A stretch of 45,558 nt of DNA, taken from assembly GCA_049644265.1 (NCBI GenBank), contig JBARRO010000037.1:1-45558 (forward strand), given 5' to 3'. The notes under the pieces were generated by a model. It was not told the DNA's origin, searched no databases, and saw nothing but the letters and a program-made list of their open reading frames with translations. This document shows positions 8,263 through 16,105 of this stretch, in pieces (within the stretch, counting starts at the first letter, position 1; the number at the start of each line of letters is the position of its first letter). This DNA comes from JBARRO01 sp049644265. GTDB lineage: Bacteria > Bacteroidota > Ignavibacteria > UBA10030. A program made the translations under genes and the position numbers.

Positions 8263-10845
8263 ATGAAGTACGATTTCCTCAAAACAGAAAAGAAGTGGCA
8301 GGAATACTGGGAACGTCACCAAACGTTCCGAACGGATGAGCATTCGGGAAAGCCGAAGATCTACATCCTCGATATGTTTCCTTACCCCTCGGGGGCAGGG
8401 CTGCATGTTGGTCATCCCGAGGGTTACACCGCAACAGATATTCTCAGTCGGTATTACCGGATGAAGGGACTCAGCGTGCTCCATCCGATGGGTTGGGATG
8501 CCTTTGGACTTCCTGCAGAACGGTATGCGATGCAGACGAACATCCACCCCCGTGTGACCACGGAGCAAAACATCGACACGTTCCGTCGCCAGATCAAAAT
8601 GCTGGGATTGAGCTACGACTGGTCCCGCGAGATCAACACCACGGATCCCGCATACTACAAATGGACACAGTGGATCTTTCTGAAAATCTACAACTCCTGG
8701 TATGACCCGCGCGCGGACAAAGCAAGGCCGATCGAGACTCTCGAACAGGAACTTGTTGACCGGGGGACAAAAGACCTTACGGTACGACCCGGGCTGACTG
8801 CAACCGAGTGGCGGGCGATGACAAGGAAACAGAAACACGACTTTCTAGCTCAGTTTCGACTCGTGTATATTGCGGAAATACCGGTCAACTGGTGTGAAGC
8901 CCTGGGAACGGTGTTGGCAAACGAGGAGGTTGCAGAGTGGACTGAGAAGGGTTATACGGTTGAACGAAGACCGATGAGGCAATGGCTGATGCGGATCACC
9001 GCCTACGCACAGCGGTTGCTACATGATGCAAAGGATCTCGATTGGCCGGTTTCCACGCTTGAACAACAACGAAATTGGATTGGCCGCTCGGAGGGAGCGG
9101 AAGTCGAGTTCCAGGTCAAAGGAAGACCTGAACGAATCCGGGTGTTTACGACACGTCCCGATACTTTGTTTGGGGCAACCTACATGGTACTCGCGCCTGA
9201 ACATCCTTTGGTTTCGGTTGTCACCGGCGCATCGGAAAGACAGGCTGTTGACCAGTACCGTTCACAAGCCGCCCACAAGAGCGATTTTGACCGGACGATT
9301 GAGAAGGATAAGACCGGCGTGTTCACAGGTGCGACCGTAATCAATCCTGCCACCAGGAAAGAGATCCCGGTGTGGATTGCAGACTATGTCGTCATGGGGT
9401 ATGGAACCGGAGCGATCATGGCGGTGCCGGGTCACGATGAAAGGGATTTTGAATTTGCCCGGAAGTTCCATCTTCCGATCGTTAAAGTTGTGGAGGGAGG
9501 TCAGGAAGAGGGTCAATACTTCATCGGGGACGGGACCGCAGTCAATTCTGCAAACGACGGGGTTTCGCTGGATAGCTTGTCGACAGAGGAAGCAAAACGG
9601 AGAATCATTGACTGGCTCCAGAAGAACGGGACCGGGAAGGGGGCAATTCAGTACAAGCTCCGGGATTGGTTATTCTCCAGACAGCGGTATTGGGGCGAGC
9701 CGATTCCCATCATCCACCTCGAAGACGGGACGATGAAGCCTCTCGACGAAAAGCAATTGCCGCTGGAACTGCCGAGTTTGGAGAAATTCCAGCCGAGCGG
9801 AACGACTGAATCACCACTTGTTCTTGCGAGTAGCTGGGTCAATGTGGTCGATGAGGAAACGGGATTAAAGGGGCGCCGGGAGACCAATACGATGCCTCAA
9901 TGGGCGGGTTCGTGCTGGTACTACCTCCGGTTCATCGACCCGCACAATGCAGACGATTTCTGCTCCCTCGAGAAGGAGCGCCAGTGGATGCCGATCAAGC
10001 TCTACGTCGGCGGGGCGGAGCATACGGTCCTCCACCTCATGTACGCTCGTTTCTGGCATAAAGTGCTCTATGACCTGGGATATTTGAGCACGAAAGAGCC
10101 ATTCATGAAGCTTCGCCATCAGGGGACGATACTTGGAGAAGACTCCCGCAAAATGTCGAAATCCAGAGGAAACGTCGTGAACCCGGATGAGGTGGTCTCA
10201 CAATACGGATCGGATTCAGTCAGGCTCTTTGAGATGTTCATGGGGCCCCTGGAAGAGGTCAAGCCATGGAGTACGAAGGGAGTGGAAGGAGTATTCCGCT
10301 TCCTGGGAAGAGTGTGGAGACTGTATGTTGATGAAGAGGGGAATACTGATTCGTCCCTTCAGGAAACCGAACCAACAGCCGATTTTGAAAGACTTTACCA
10401 TCAGACGTTGAAGAAAGTTGGAGAAGATATTGAATCTTTGAGATTCAATACTGCAATTTCGCAGATGATGATCTTCGTAAACGAGGCAACGAAACTCGAA
10501 GTCAAACCAATTCGGATATTGAAGGAATTCATTCTGATTCTTGCCCCATTCGCTCCTCACATCTCAGAGGAAATCTGGGAACGCTTGGGGCACAAGGAAA
10601 CGCTGTCGTCCCAACCTTGGCCCGTGTACGACAATGCGAAAGTGCTGGAGTCTACTATTGAAGTGATTCTTCAGGTGAATGGGAAAGTCAGAGGAAAACT
10701 AACAGTCCCGATGGGAACTGATGAGTCAAAGCTGGAGGCTCTGGCTTTAAACGATGCCAATGTTCAGAGACATATCAACGGGAAGAAGGTCGTCAAAAAG
10801 ATCGTCGTCAAGAACAAACTCGTCAACCTTGTCGTCCCACAATAG
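8263..10845 (+). CDS. leuS: leucyl-tRNA synthetase
   Basis: This 860-residue class I synthetase charges tRNA-Leu with leucine in the cytoplasm. The HIGH box appears as HVGH (48-51) and the KMSKS box is exact at 630-634 (KMSKSRGN). The CP1 editing domain is present, with TTRPDTLFGATYMVLAPEHP and GTGAIMAVPGHDERD. Before NWCEALGTVLANEEV there is an insertion of about 35 residues (around RPIETLEQELVDRGTKDL) compared with the E. coli enzyme as I recall it, and the zinc-binding cysteines usual near this point are missing. I associate both traits with Bacteroidota-type LeuRS. It is preceded by its own candidate promoter and followed 7 bp later by a glycosyltransferase gene. Confidence 0.97.
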   Translation: MKYDFLKTEKKWQEYWERHQTFRTDEHSGKPKIYILDMFPYPSGAGLHVGHPEGYTATDILSRYYRMKGLSVLHPMGWDAFGLPAERYAMQTNIHPRVTTEQNIDTFRRQIKMLGLSYDWSREINTTDPAYYKWTQWIFLKIYNSWYDPRADKARPIETLEQELVDRGTKDLTVRPGLTATEWRAMTRKQKHDFLAQFRLVYIAEIPVNWCEALGTVLANEEVAEWTEKGYTVERRPMRQWLMRITAYAQRLLHDAKDLDWPVSTLEQQRNWIGRSEGAEVEFQVKGRPERIRVFTTRPDTLFGATYMVLAPEHPLVSVVTGASERQAVDQYRSQAAHKSDFDRTIEKDKTGVFTGATVINPATRKEIPVWIADYVVMGYGTGAIMAVPGHDERDFEFARKFHLPIVKVVEGGQEEGQYFIGDGTAVNSANDGVSLDSLSTEEAKRRIIDWLQKNGTGKGAIQYKLRDWLFSRQRYWGEPIPIIHLEDGTMKPLDEKQLPLELPSLEKFQPSGTTESPLVLASSWVNVVDEETGLKGRRETNTMPQWAGSCWYYLRFIDPHNADDFCSLEKERQWMPIKLYVGGAEHTVLHLMYARFWHKVLYDLGYLSTKEPFMKLRHQGTILGEDSRKMSKSRGNVVNPDEVVSQYGSDSVRLFEMFMGPLEEVKPWSTKGVEGVFRFLGRVWRLYVDEEGNTDSSLQETEPTADFERLYHQTLKKVGEDIESLRFNTAISQMMIFVNEATKLEVKPIRILKEFILILAPFAPHISEEIWERLGHKETLSSQPWPVYDNAKVLESTIEVILQVNGKVRGKLTVPMGTDESKLEALALNDANVQRHINGKKVVKKIVVKNKLVNLVVPQ

Positions 10846-10852
10846 GAACCCA

Positions 10853-11614
10853 GTGCCCCTTCTATCGGCCGTTGTCATTACAAAAAACGAAGAGCGGAAC
10901 ATCCGGGAGTGTCTTTCGACTCTGGATTGGGTCGATGAGATCATCGTTGTAGATGGCGGGAGCACGGACCGAACTGTATCGCTCGCAAAAAAATCCACGA
11001 AGAAGGTCTATGTCCGCCCGTGGAAAGGCTATGGGAGCGCGAAGAATTACGCCCAATCAAAGGCAAAAGGGGAATGGATTCTGTGGCTGGATGCGGACGA
11101 AAGGGTCACGTCTGACCTTCGGGAGGAGATAGAGGGCACTCTCAAGTCTTCAACGGCAGAGGTTTCTGGTTTCGACATGCCCCGGAAGGCTTTTTTCCTG
11201 GGAAAGTGGATCAAACACTGCGGCTGGTATCCCGGACGTGTTACCCGACTGTTCCGTCGCTCATCGGGGAAATTCACGGAGGATAGGGTCCACGAGCGCC
11301 TTCTTATTCAAGGGAAAACGTTGAGCCTGAGGGAAGATTTGCTTCATTACACTGACCCCAACCTATTCCACTATTTCGACAAATTTAACCGCTACACGAG
11401 CTTTGCTGCCGAAGACCTTCAGAATCAGGGTCGGCGATTCAGTTATGCCACATTGCTACTCAACCCGTTTTGGGTTTTTGTGAAGATGTATATCCTTAAG
11501 CGCGGCTTTCTCGACGGAATCCAGGGATTTATCCTCTGTGTCCTTTCTTCGTGTTATGTCTTCACGAAATACGCCAAGCTCTGGGAGATTTCGGTCCACA
11601 AGGAGATTGCATGA
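10853..11614 (+). CDS. GT2 glycosyltransferase, WaaE/KdtX-like
   Basis: This is a GT-A fold glycosyltransferase of about 253 residues. It opens with the nucleotide-sugar motif LLSAVVITKNEERNIRECL, then VDEIIVVDGGSTDRT and the DXD-like WLDADERV. This pattern is typical of the WaaE/KdtX group that adds a sugar to the LPS inner core. I place the start at GTG 10853, which has AGGAA just upstream and follows the leuS stop; an ATG at 10754 would overlap leuS by 92 bp and add basic low-complexity residues. It ends in a 4-bp overlap with the DUF1844 gene. The GT2 assignment is secure; the acceptor is inferred. Confidence 0.87.
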   Translation: MPLLSAVVITKNEERNIRECLSTLDWVDEIIVVDGGSTDRTVSLAKKSTKKVYVRPWKGYGSAKNYAQSKAKGEWILWLDADERVTSDLREEIEGTLKSSTAEVSGFDMPRKAFFLGKWIKHCGWYPGRVTRLFRRSSGKFTEDRVHERLLIQGKTLSLREDLLHYTDPNLFHYFDKFNRYTSFAAEDLQNQGRRFSYATLLLNPFWVFVKMYILKRGFLDGIQGFILCVLSSCYVFTKYAKLWEISVHKEIA

Positions 11615-11910
11615 GTCCCGAAGAGAAAAATAGTGCGTTGTTCGCAAGTCTTGTGATGATGTTCCAGTCGGCGGCAATGCAGAATCTTGGGAAAATCAAG
11701 AATCCGGTAACGGATACACTGGAAAGGAATCTCGAACAGGCACAGTTGACCATCGACATTCTTGACATGCTGCTCGTCAAGGCGAAAGGGAACATGAGCC
11801 CGGACGAAGAACGCTTTCTGAAGGGCGTTGTTCAGGAATTGAAGTTGAATTACGTGGACGAAAAAGCCAAGGGCGAGGCCAAGCCGGCAGAAAAAGGGGG
11901 GACGTCGTGA
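11611..11910 (+). CDS. DUF1844 domain protein
   Basis: This 99-residue soluble helical protein matches the DUF1844 pattern: an N-terminal SPEEKNSALFASLVMMF helix, then KNPVTDTLERNLEQAQLTID and a second amphipathic helix with LLVKAKGNMSPDEERFL. The function of the family is unknown. The ATG overlaps the stop of the glycosyltransferase (ATGA) and has an AGGAG site upstream, which decides against longer starts in the same frame. The stop overlaps the GTG of NAD kinase, so the three genes form one tightly coupled operon. Confidence 0.85.
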   Translation: MSPEEKNSALFASLVMMFQSAAMQNLGKIKNPVTDTLERNLEQAQLTIDILDMLLVKAKGNMSPDEERFLKGVVQELKLNYVDEKAKGEAKPAEKGGTS

Positions 11911-12800
11911 AATTTGGCATCGCAGGGAATCTGGAAAAACCCGTCATTGCAGAGGTTGTCGAATCCTTGTTGACGAGATTTGAGAAGGAGGACGTACAAT
12001 ACGTCCTCCACGATACGCTTGCACGAGGCTTGAAGAAGCGTAAACCAAGCCAATTGGTTCGGAAATCCTCCACAGTCTCTGAGAGCGGCCTGGCAGGTGC
12101 GTGCGATATTCTGATTTCACTTGGAGGAGACGGCACCATTCTCCGGATGGCAAGGATCGTGGGAAAGAAACGCACGCCGATCCTGGGAATCAACGTCGGG
12201 AAGCTCGGATTCCTTGCCGAGATTTCGGTGGAAGAGCTGGACGAATGCCTTTCGGAAATTCTTGCCGGACGGTACCATATCGAGGACAGGATGGTCCTTC
12301 AGGCAACTTCGTCAAAAATGAAGTCCGACTACTTCGCCCTCAATGACGTGGTGATGGACCTATCAAGCTCCTCACGGATGCTCAGCATCGAAACTTTTGT
12401 CAACGGTGAATTCCTCTCGACGTTCACGGGCGACGGCATGATCGTCTGCACCCCCACAGGTTCCACCGGGTACGCACTCTCGAACGGAGGACCGATCCTT
12501 TCGCCGTCTAATCGTTCGATGATGATCAGCCCGATTTGTCCTCATGCGCTGACGGTCCGGCCCGTTGTTATTCCGGACGATTGCGTCGTTACCTTGAAAG
12601 TTCAGGCCGCGCCCGGCCGCGTCCACGTCACCACGGACGGTCAGCCGGAGGTATTCCTGAAGCCACCTCTGGAGGTCAAAGTGAAACGGGCAGGTTTTAC
12701 GACGAGGCTGGTGAAGCGGAGCAATACGAGCTATTTTGAGGTCCTGCGGCGAAAGCTCCACTGGGGTCACGACCTGCGGTCATCACCCTCCGACATGTAG
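11907..12800 (+). CDS. nadK: NAD kinase
   Basis: This 297-residue cytosolic enzyme phosphorylates NAD to NADP. The GGDGT motif is at residues 73-77 (ISLGGDGTILRMARI), followed by ILGINVGKLGFLAEI and the second conserved block GDGMIVCTPTGSTGYALSNGGPIL, which includes the substrate-binding TGSTGY. The GTG start overlaps the upstream stop (GTGA). The C-terminus extends beyond the usual VHVTTDGQ block with a basic tail. It is the last gene of the leuS-to-nadK run and is followed by a strong inverted repeat. Confidence 0.96.
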   Translation: MKFGIAGNLEKPVIAEVVESLLTRFEKEDVQYVLHDTLARGLKKRKPSQLVRKSSTVSESGLAGACDILISLGGDGTILRMARIVGKKRTPILGINVGKLGFLAEISVEELDECLSEILAGRYHIEDRMVLQATSSKMKSDYFALNDVVMDLSSSSRMLSIETFVNGEFLSTFTGDGMIVCTPTGSTGYALSNGGPILSPSNRSMMISPICPHALTVRPVVIPDDCVVTLKVQAAPGRVHVTTDGQPEVFLKPPLEVKVKRAGFTTRLVKRSNTSYFEVLRRKLHWGHDLRSSPSDM

Positions 12801-12846
12801 TTGGTACTACTTCCACGCACGTGGTTCAAATATCCATGCCAAGCGA

Positions 12847-12893
12847 GACTCCCGGAATCTCCCCCGGTATTGCATAGCGAGATTCCGTGAGTC
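12847..12893. terminator. 15-bp stem inverted repeat between convergent genes
   Basis: GACTCCCGGAATCTC (12847-12861) pairs with GAGATTCCGTGAGTC (12879-12893) with one mismatch and a 17-nt loop. It lies between the stop of nadK (+) and the stop of the cytochrome gene (-), so a bidirectional terminator is the simplest reading, although no T-run follows on either side. It could instead be part of a dispersed intergenic repeat. Confidence 0.45.
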
Positions 12894-12904
12894 GCTCTTC
12901 ATTA

Positions 12905-12967
12905 GTGTCCTTCGTGCCCTTCGTGGTCAGTTTCGTTTGTGTCCTTCCTGCCCTTCGTGGTCAGTTG
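12905..12967 (-). repeat. two tandem CCACGAAGG-type intergenic repeats
   Basis: Two near-identical units (12905-12932 and 12939-12967) share GTGTCCTTC-TGCCCTTCGTGGTCAGTT. On the minus strand they read ACTGACCACGAAGG...GAAGGACAC. A related stretch in the opposite orientation lies at 13733-13775. The stop codon of the cytochrome gene (12961-12963) falls inside the second unit. Confidence 0.7.
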
Positions 12968-13386
12968 TTGAGTGCTCCGTTGTTCACCCATTTCTTAATC
13001 CCATTGATCTGATTCTGCGTCAAAGGTTGCATCCGTAATGGCATCTGCGGCTGCACTCTTCCATCCAGGCGTTCGATGAGCAGGCTGTTTGCGCCATCTC
13101 CGGAGATAATCAGCTGCGGCTGGTGGTCACGCAGGCTGCGGTAGGATGGGCGCTCGAGATTCAGGTTGCCTCCGGGATTACTTCCTCCGTGACATCCTAC
13201 GGAGACACAGGACTGCTGAAAGAGAACTTCAACGTGTTGCGAATAACTGACGGCGGAATCCGGAAAAACGACATCCGAAGGACCGGGACCCGTGACATTA
13301 TCCTGGCAGGAAAACCAAAAGAGCAGAAAGATCATTGCTGAGAAGAAGCCTGCGAGAACAAAAAGCCGGAAGATTTTTTTGTTCAT
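12961..13386 (-). CDS. lipoprotein with c-type heme motif CX4CH
   Basis: This is a small exported protein of about 141 residues. It has a hydrophobic signal sequence ending in a lipobox-like FWFSC with Cys27, a short Pro/Gly linker, then QHVEVLFQQSCVSVGCHGGS, where Cys60-X4-Cys65-His66 is a probable covalent heme site. The spacing is four residues instead of the usual two. The C-terminus (LTQNQINGIKKWVNNGAL) matches the end of small cytochromes of the planctomycete-type c family. The chosen start (ATG 13386) gives a normal signal peptide; ATGs 18 and 54 bp upstream are possible, and no start has a good ribosome binding site. It probably transfers electrons at the outer face of the envelope; the partner is unknown. 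Confidence 0.75.
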   Translation of the reverse strand: MNKKIFRLFVLAGFFSAMIFLLFWFSCQDNVTGPGPSDVVFPDSAVSYSQHVEVLFQQSCVSVGCHGGSNPGGNLNLERPSYRSLRDHQPQLIISGDGANSLLIERLDGRVQPQMPLRMQPLTQNQINGIKKWVNNGALNN

Positions 13387-13478
13387 GGGGATGGAAATAT
13401 TCATCGCAAATACATTTGGTGATGGACCTTGATGAGTCAAAATTACTGAAAACTGGCGGACAGAACAAGGCTTTCACG

Positions 13479-13507
13479 TTGACTTTCCTTTAATCGTTGG
13501 GTATATT
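13479..13507 (+). promoter_or_regulatory. promoter for tRNA-Ala
   Basis: TTGACT (13479-13484), a 17-bp spacer and TATATT (13502-13507) give a start point near 13514, about 16 bases before the mature tRNA. This is the best sigma70-type promoter in the window. Confidence 0.65.
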
Positions 13508-13529
13508 GACAACGTTTGCAGGAGCAAAC

Positions 13530-13603
13530 GGGCCGTTAGCTCAGTATGGGAGAGCGCCACAATGGCATTGTGGAGGTCACCGGTTCGAGCCCGGTACGGT
13601 CCA
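13530..13603 (+). tRNA. tRNA-Ala (anticodon GGC)
   Basis: The cloverleaf is complete: acceptor GGGCCGT with ACGGTCC and discriminator A; D arm GCTC...GAGC; anticodon stem CCACA/TGTGG around the loop ATGGCAT, anticodon GGC; T arm ACCGG-TTCGAGC-CCGGT. No CCA is encoded. A decayed second copy follows 40 bp downstream. Confidence 0.96.
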
Positions 13604-13645
13604 CTCGTAATTTGTAAGGGAAAGAAGTAGCGTGCAGTTGGGTTG

Positions 13646-13735
13646 GAGTGGGAAGGCGCCATAAAGGCATTGTGGAGGTCACCGGTTCTGAGCCAAAGGC
13701 TCATCAGCCTCCGGCTGAGAGCCCGGTACGGTCCA
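13646..13735 (+). pseudogene. decayed tRNA-Ala copy with an insertion in the T loop
   Basis: From the anticodon stem to the 3' end this stretch repeats the intact tRNA-Ala gene: GGCATTGTGGAGGTCACC, then GGTTC and, after a 30-bp insertion, GAGCCCGGTACGGTCCA. The 5' half (acceptor and D arm) is degenerate, and the anticodon stem no longer pairs (CCATA against TGTGG). The insertion sits exactly in the T loop, between GGTTC and GAGCC. It cannot fold into a working tRNA. It most likely arose by local duplication of the gene at 13530 followed by insertion. Confidence 0.82.
13689..13718 (+). repeat. 30-bp twin-hairpin insertion
   Basis: Two adjacent 15-bp hairpins, TGAGCC-AAA-GGCTCA (13689-13703) and TCAGCC-TCC-GGCTGA (13704-13718), each have a perfect 6-bp stem and a 3-nt loop. 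They interrupt the tRNA-Ala copy. Removing them restores the uninterrupted tRNA sequence, so the boundaries are defined by comparison with the intact gene. Confidence 0.8.
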
Positions 13736-13775
13736 CGAAGATCCACGAACCACGAAGGACACCAAGGACACGAGG
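13733..13775 (+). repeat. CCACGAAGG-type intergenic repeat
   Basis: CCACGAAG is followed by CCACGAA, CCACGAAGGACACC and AAGGACACGAGG. This is the same motif family as 12905-12967 but in the opposite orientation. It begins at the last bases (CCA) of the decayed tRNA copy. Confidence 0.6.
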
Positions 13776-13807
13776 AATCGGCAGGAAACGAATCTGTTTT
13801 TATTGAG

Positions 13808-13833
13808 AAAGGACACTTGCGATGTCCTTTTTC
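13808..13833 (+). terminator. hairpin terminator-like structure
   Basis: AAAGGACA (13808-13815) pairs with TGTCCTTT (13823-13830) around a 7-nt loop, followed by TTCATTTT. This has the form of an intrinsic terminator for transcripts from the tRNA-Ala region. It stands 35 bp before the DUF971 gene. Confidence 0.55.
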
Positions 13834-13864
13834 ATTTTCATGGAGACTCCTGCACACCTGAATC

Positions 13865-14182
13865 ATGATTGCCACTCAGATAAAACTGATTGAAGCAGGA
13901 AACCTCGCCATGAAGTGGGACGATGGCCATGATGGTATCGTTTCGCTCAAGTCCCTGCGCGACAATTGTCCTTGTGCCAGCTGCAAAGGAGAGACCGTGC
14001 TGCTCAAATCGTACAAACCCGTGGCAGTGCCGGAGATGCCGGGGAAGTACAACCTCAAGGGAGCTGAGCAGGTTGGCAGCTATGCCCTTCAGATGTTCTG
14101 GGGAGATCGTCATTCCACGGGACTCTTCACCTGGGACTACCTCAGGTCCTTGTGTGAATGCCCGCAATGTCGGGCGAAATGA
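13865..14182 (+). CDS. DUF971 / gamma-butyrobetaine hydroxylase N-domain-like protein
   Basis: This 105-residue protein is a stand-alone DUF971 domain: LAMKWDDGHDGIVSLKSLRDNCPCASC, then GSYALQMFWGDRHSTGLFTWDYLRSLC. Cysteine pairs near both ends (CPCASC and CECPQC) could bind zinc or an Fe-S cluster. The family occurs alone or fused to Mrp/ApbC-type Fe-S carrier ATPases and at the N-terminus of gamma-butyrobetaine hydroxylase; its role in bacteria is not established. The ATG has no obvious ribosome binding site. An ABC exporter gene follows after 52 bp. Confidence 0.85.
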   Translation: MIATQIKLIEAGNLAMKWDDGHDGIVSLKSLRDNCPCASCKGETVLLKSYKPVAVPEMPGKYNLKGAEQVGSYALQMFWGDRHSTGLFTWDYLRSLCECPQCRAK

Positions 14183-14234
14183 GCCGGCCCATGTCCATTG
14201 AAATTCCCTCGAAAAACGCGTACGTTGCTCCAGG

Positions 14235-16067
14235 ATGAGCCCCTCCAAAACCTTCCTTCGGCTTTCTCAGTATTTCCTCAGGTACCGCTGGCGAATCCTC
14301 GCAAGCCTGGTTTCTGTCGCCGTCATGAGCCTTGCCGATGCCGCCACCGCCATGCTCAGCGCCCGATTTTTCGACGCCCTCAATGTCATCGGCCAGCAGG
14401 TCACAGCCGGGAAGGAAATCCTTGTCGATCTGCCGATCCGGATTTTTGACCGTCTCGTCTACATGATGGCGATCCGGGGGACCGGCGGCAGCTTCGAGCT
14501 CATCTATATGTTTGCCGTTGCCGTCATGATTGTCACGGCCGCGAAGATGCTGTTCATGTTCGTCCGTGAAATCCTTATGAGCTCGGTGAGAGAAAAGATT
14601 CTCATGCGGTTCCGCATCGACCTTTTCGAAACAGTCGTGTTGCTCCCGGTCAGGTATTTTGATACGAACAAGACCGGTTATGTCATGTCCCGTATCACGA
14701 ACGATGTGAACAACCTGGACCAGTCGCTGAATCTGATGATTGAGATCAGCCAGAACGTCGTGTATGCGATCATCTTTGCGGCAACGTTGTTCTACACAAA
14801 CTGGCAATTGACGGCGGTGACGGTGCTCGTCTTTGCCATATCAGGCCAGGTCGCCAGAAGGTTCGGTGATCGAATCCGCTCTTACAGCAGTCAGCTGACA
14901 AACACGCTTGCGGATATTTCGGCATTTCTCCAGGAAAAGATCTCCGCTGTGCGTCTTGTTAAGTCGTTCACTCGCGAAGACGACGAACAGCGCACGTTTC
15001 GGACAAAGGCAGAGTCGAATTACCACTATGCGATGAAAATTGCGCGCACGGTGGCATTCCTCAATCCCACCAATGAGATCTTCAACACGATGGCAGTGGC
15101 GGTGCTCGTGGTGTTTTGCGGATATTTGTTTATCCAGGGCTCGATGACCATTGAGTCCATGATTTTCTTCCTGATCGTCATGGTCTATTTGGCGAAACCG
15201 GTGAAAGCCCTGGGGGAAAGCGTGGCACGAATTCAAAAAACTCTCGTGTCAGCCGGCTACATCTTTGAAATCCTCGACCTGAAGACGGAATCGTTGCGTG
15301 CGAAAGCGGAGGCTATTGTGATTCCCCGTGGTGCGGTGGAGTTTCACGACGTGAGCTTTTCGTATGACGGAGAAACGCCCGCGCTGAAACAGATCACGTT
15401 TAATGTCAGGGCGGGAGAGAAAATTGCTCTTGTTGGCCCGAGTGGTGGAGGGAAAACGACGCTCATCAACCTTATCCCACGATTCTACGAACCGCTGGAG
15501 GGATCGATCTTGATCGATGGGGAAGATACGGGACACATGCACCTCACGGATCTCCGAAGCCAGATCGCGATTGTCCCGCAGGATGTGGTTCTTTTTTCCG
15601 GGTCCGTGCGCGACAATATCCGCTATGGACGCCTTGATGCTACGGAAGAGGACGTCAAATCGGCTGCCGCCGCGGCGAACGCTGCCAGGTTTATCGAAAA
15701 GCTTGACCGCGGATACGAAACCGAAGTAGGGGAGCGGGGTGTTCAACTCTCCGGCGGGCAGCGACAGCGGATTGCGATTGCGCGCGCGATTCTGCGTAAC
15801 CCCAGGATACTTCTTCTCGACGAAGCGACATCCGCATTGGATACCGAATCTGAGCTGATGGTCCAGGAGGCTCTCAATCGACTCATGGAAGGAAGGACTT
15901 CGTTTATCATCGCGCATCGACTTTCGACCGTTTCGCATTGTGACCGGATTTTTGTTCTCGACCGGGGTTCGCTGGTCGAAACAGGGACACACGACGAGCT
16001 GTTGCGGAACGAGAGCGGACTCTACAAGCGGCTCCACTCACTGCAATTCATGGACAGTGCGAACTGA
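14235..16067 (+). CDS. MsbA-like ABC exporter (fused permease-ATPase)
   Basis: This 610-residue half-transporter has an N-terminal membrane domain of about six segments (residues 15-330) and a C-terminal nucleotide-binding domain. Walker A is GPSGGGKTT (401-409), the signature is LSGGQRQR (from 505), Walker B is ILLLDEATSALD with Asp529-Glu530, and the switch histidine is in IIAHRLSTV. The best analogy is MsbA, the lipid A-core flippase of the inner membrane, supported by the LPS glycosyltransferase genes that follow. A drug or lipid exporter of the same fold cannot be excluded. The N-terminal region between segments 1 and 2 is longer than in E. coli MsbA, with an extra loop around GKEILVDLPIRIFDRL. 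Confidence 0.88.
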   Translation: MSPSKTFLRLSQYFLRYRWRILASLVSVAVMSLADAATAMLSARFFDALNVIGQQVTAGKEILVDLPIRIFDRLVYMMAIRGTGGSFELIYMFAVAVMIVTAAKMLFMFVREILMSSVREKILMRFRIDLFETVVLLPVRYFDTNKTGYVMSRITNDVNNLDQSLNLMIEISQNVVYAIIFAATLFYTNWQLTAVTVLVFAISGQVARRFGDRIRSYSSQLTNTLADISAFLQEKISAVRLVKSFTREDDEQRTFRTKAESNYHYAMKIARTVAFLNPTNEIFNTMAVAVLVVFCGYLFIQGSMTIESMIFFLIVMVYLAKPVKALGESVARIQKTLVSAGYIFEILDLKTESLRAKAEAIVIPRGAVEFHDVSFSYDGETPALKQITFNVRAGEKIALVGPSGGGKTTLINLIPRFYEPLEGSILIDGEDTGHMHLTDLRSQIAIVPQDVVLFSGSVRDNIRYGRLDATEEDVKSAAAAANAARFIEKLDRGYETEVGERGVQLSGGQRQRIAIARAILRNPRILLLDEATSALDTESELMVQEALNRLMEGRTSFIIAHRLSTVSHCDRIFVLDRGSLVETGTHDELLRNESGLYKRLHSLQFMDSAN

Positions 16068-16105
16068 CCGACCTCGCCATCTGCCCTTCGCCTTTGGGAG
16101 ACTCC

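Noticed and set aside
10754..10852. Earlier ATG start for the GT2 gene after leuS
   Set aside because: It would overlap leuS by 92 bp and add a basic Ser/Arg-rich stretch; GTG 10853 has an AGGAA site and starts just before the conserved first strand.
13530..13735. Two functional tRNA-Ala genes
   Set aside because: The second copy lacks a pairing acceptor and D arm and has a 30-bp insertion in the T loop.
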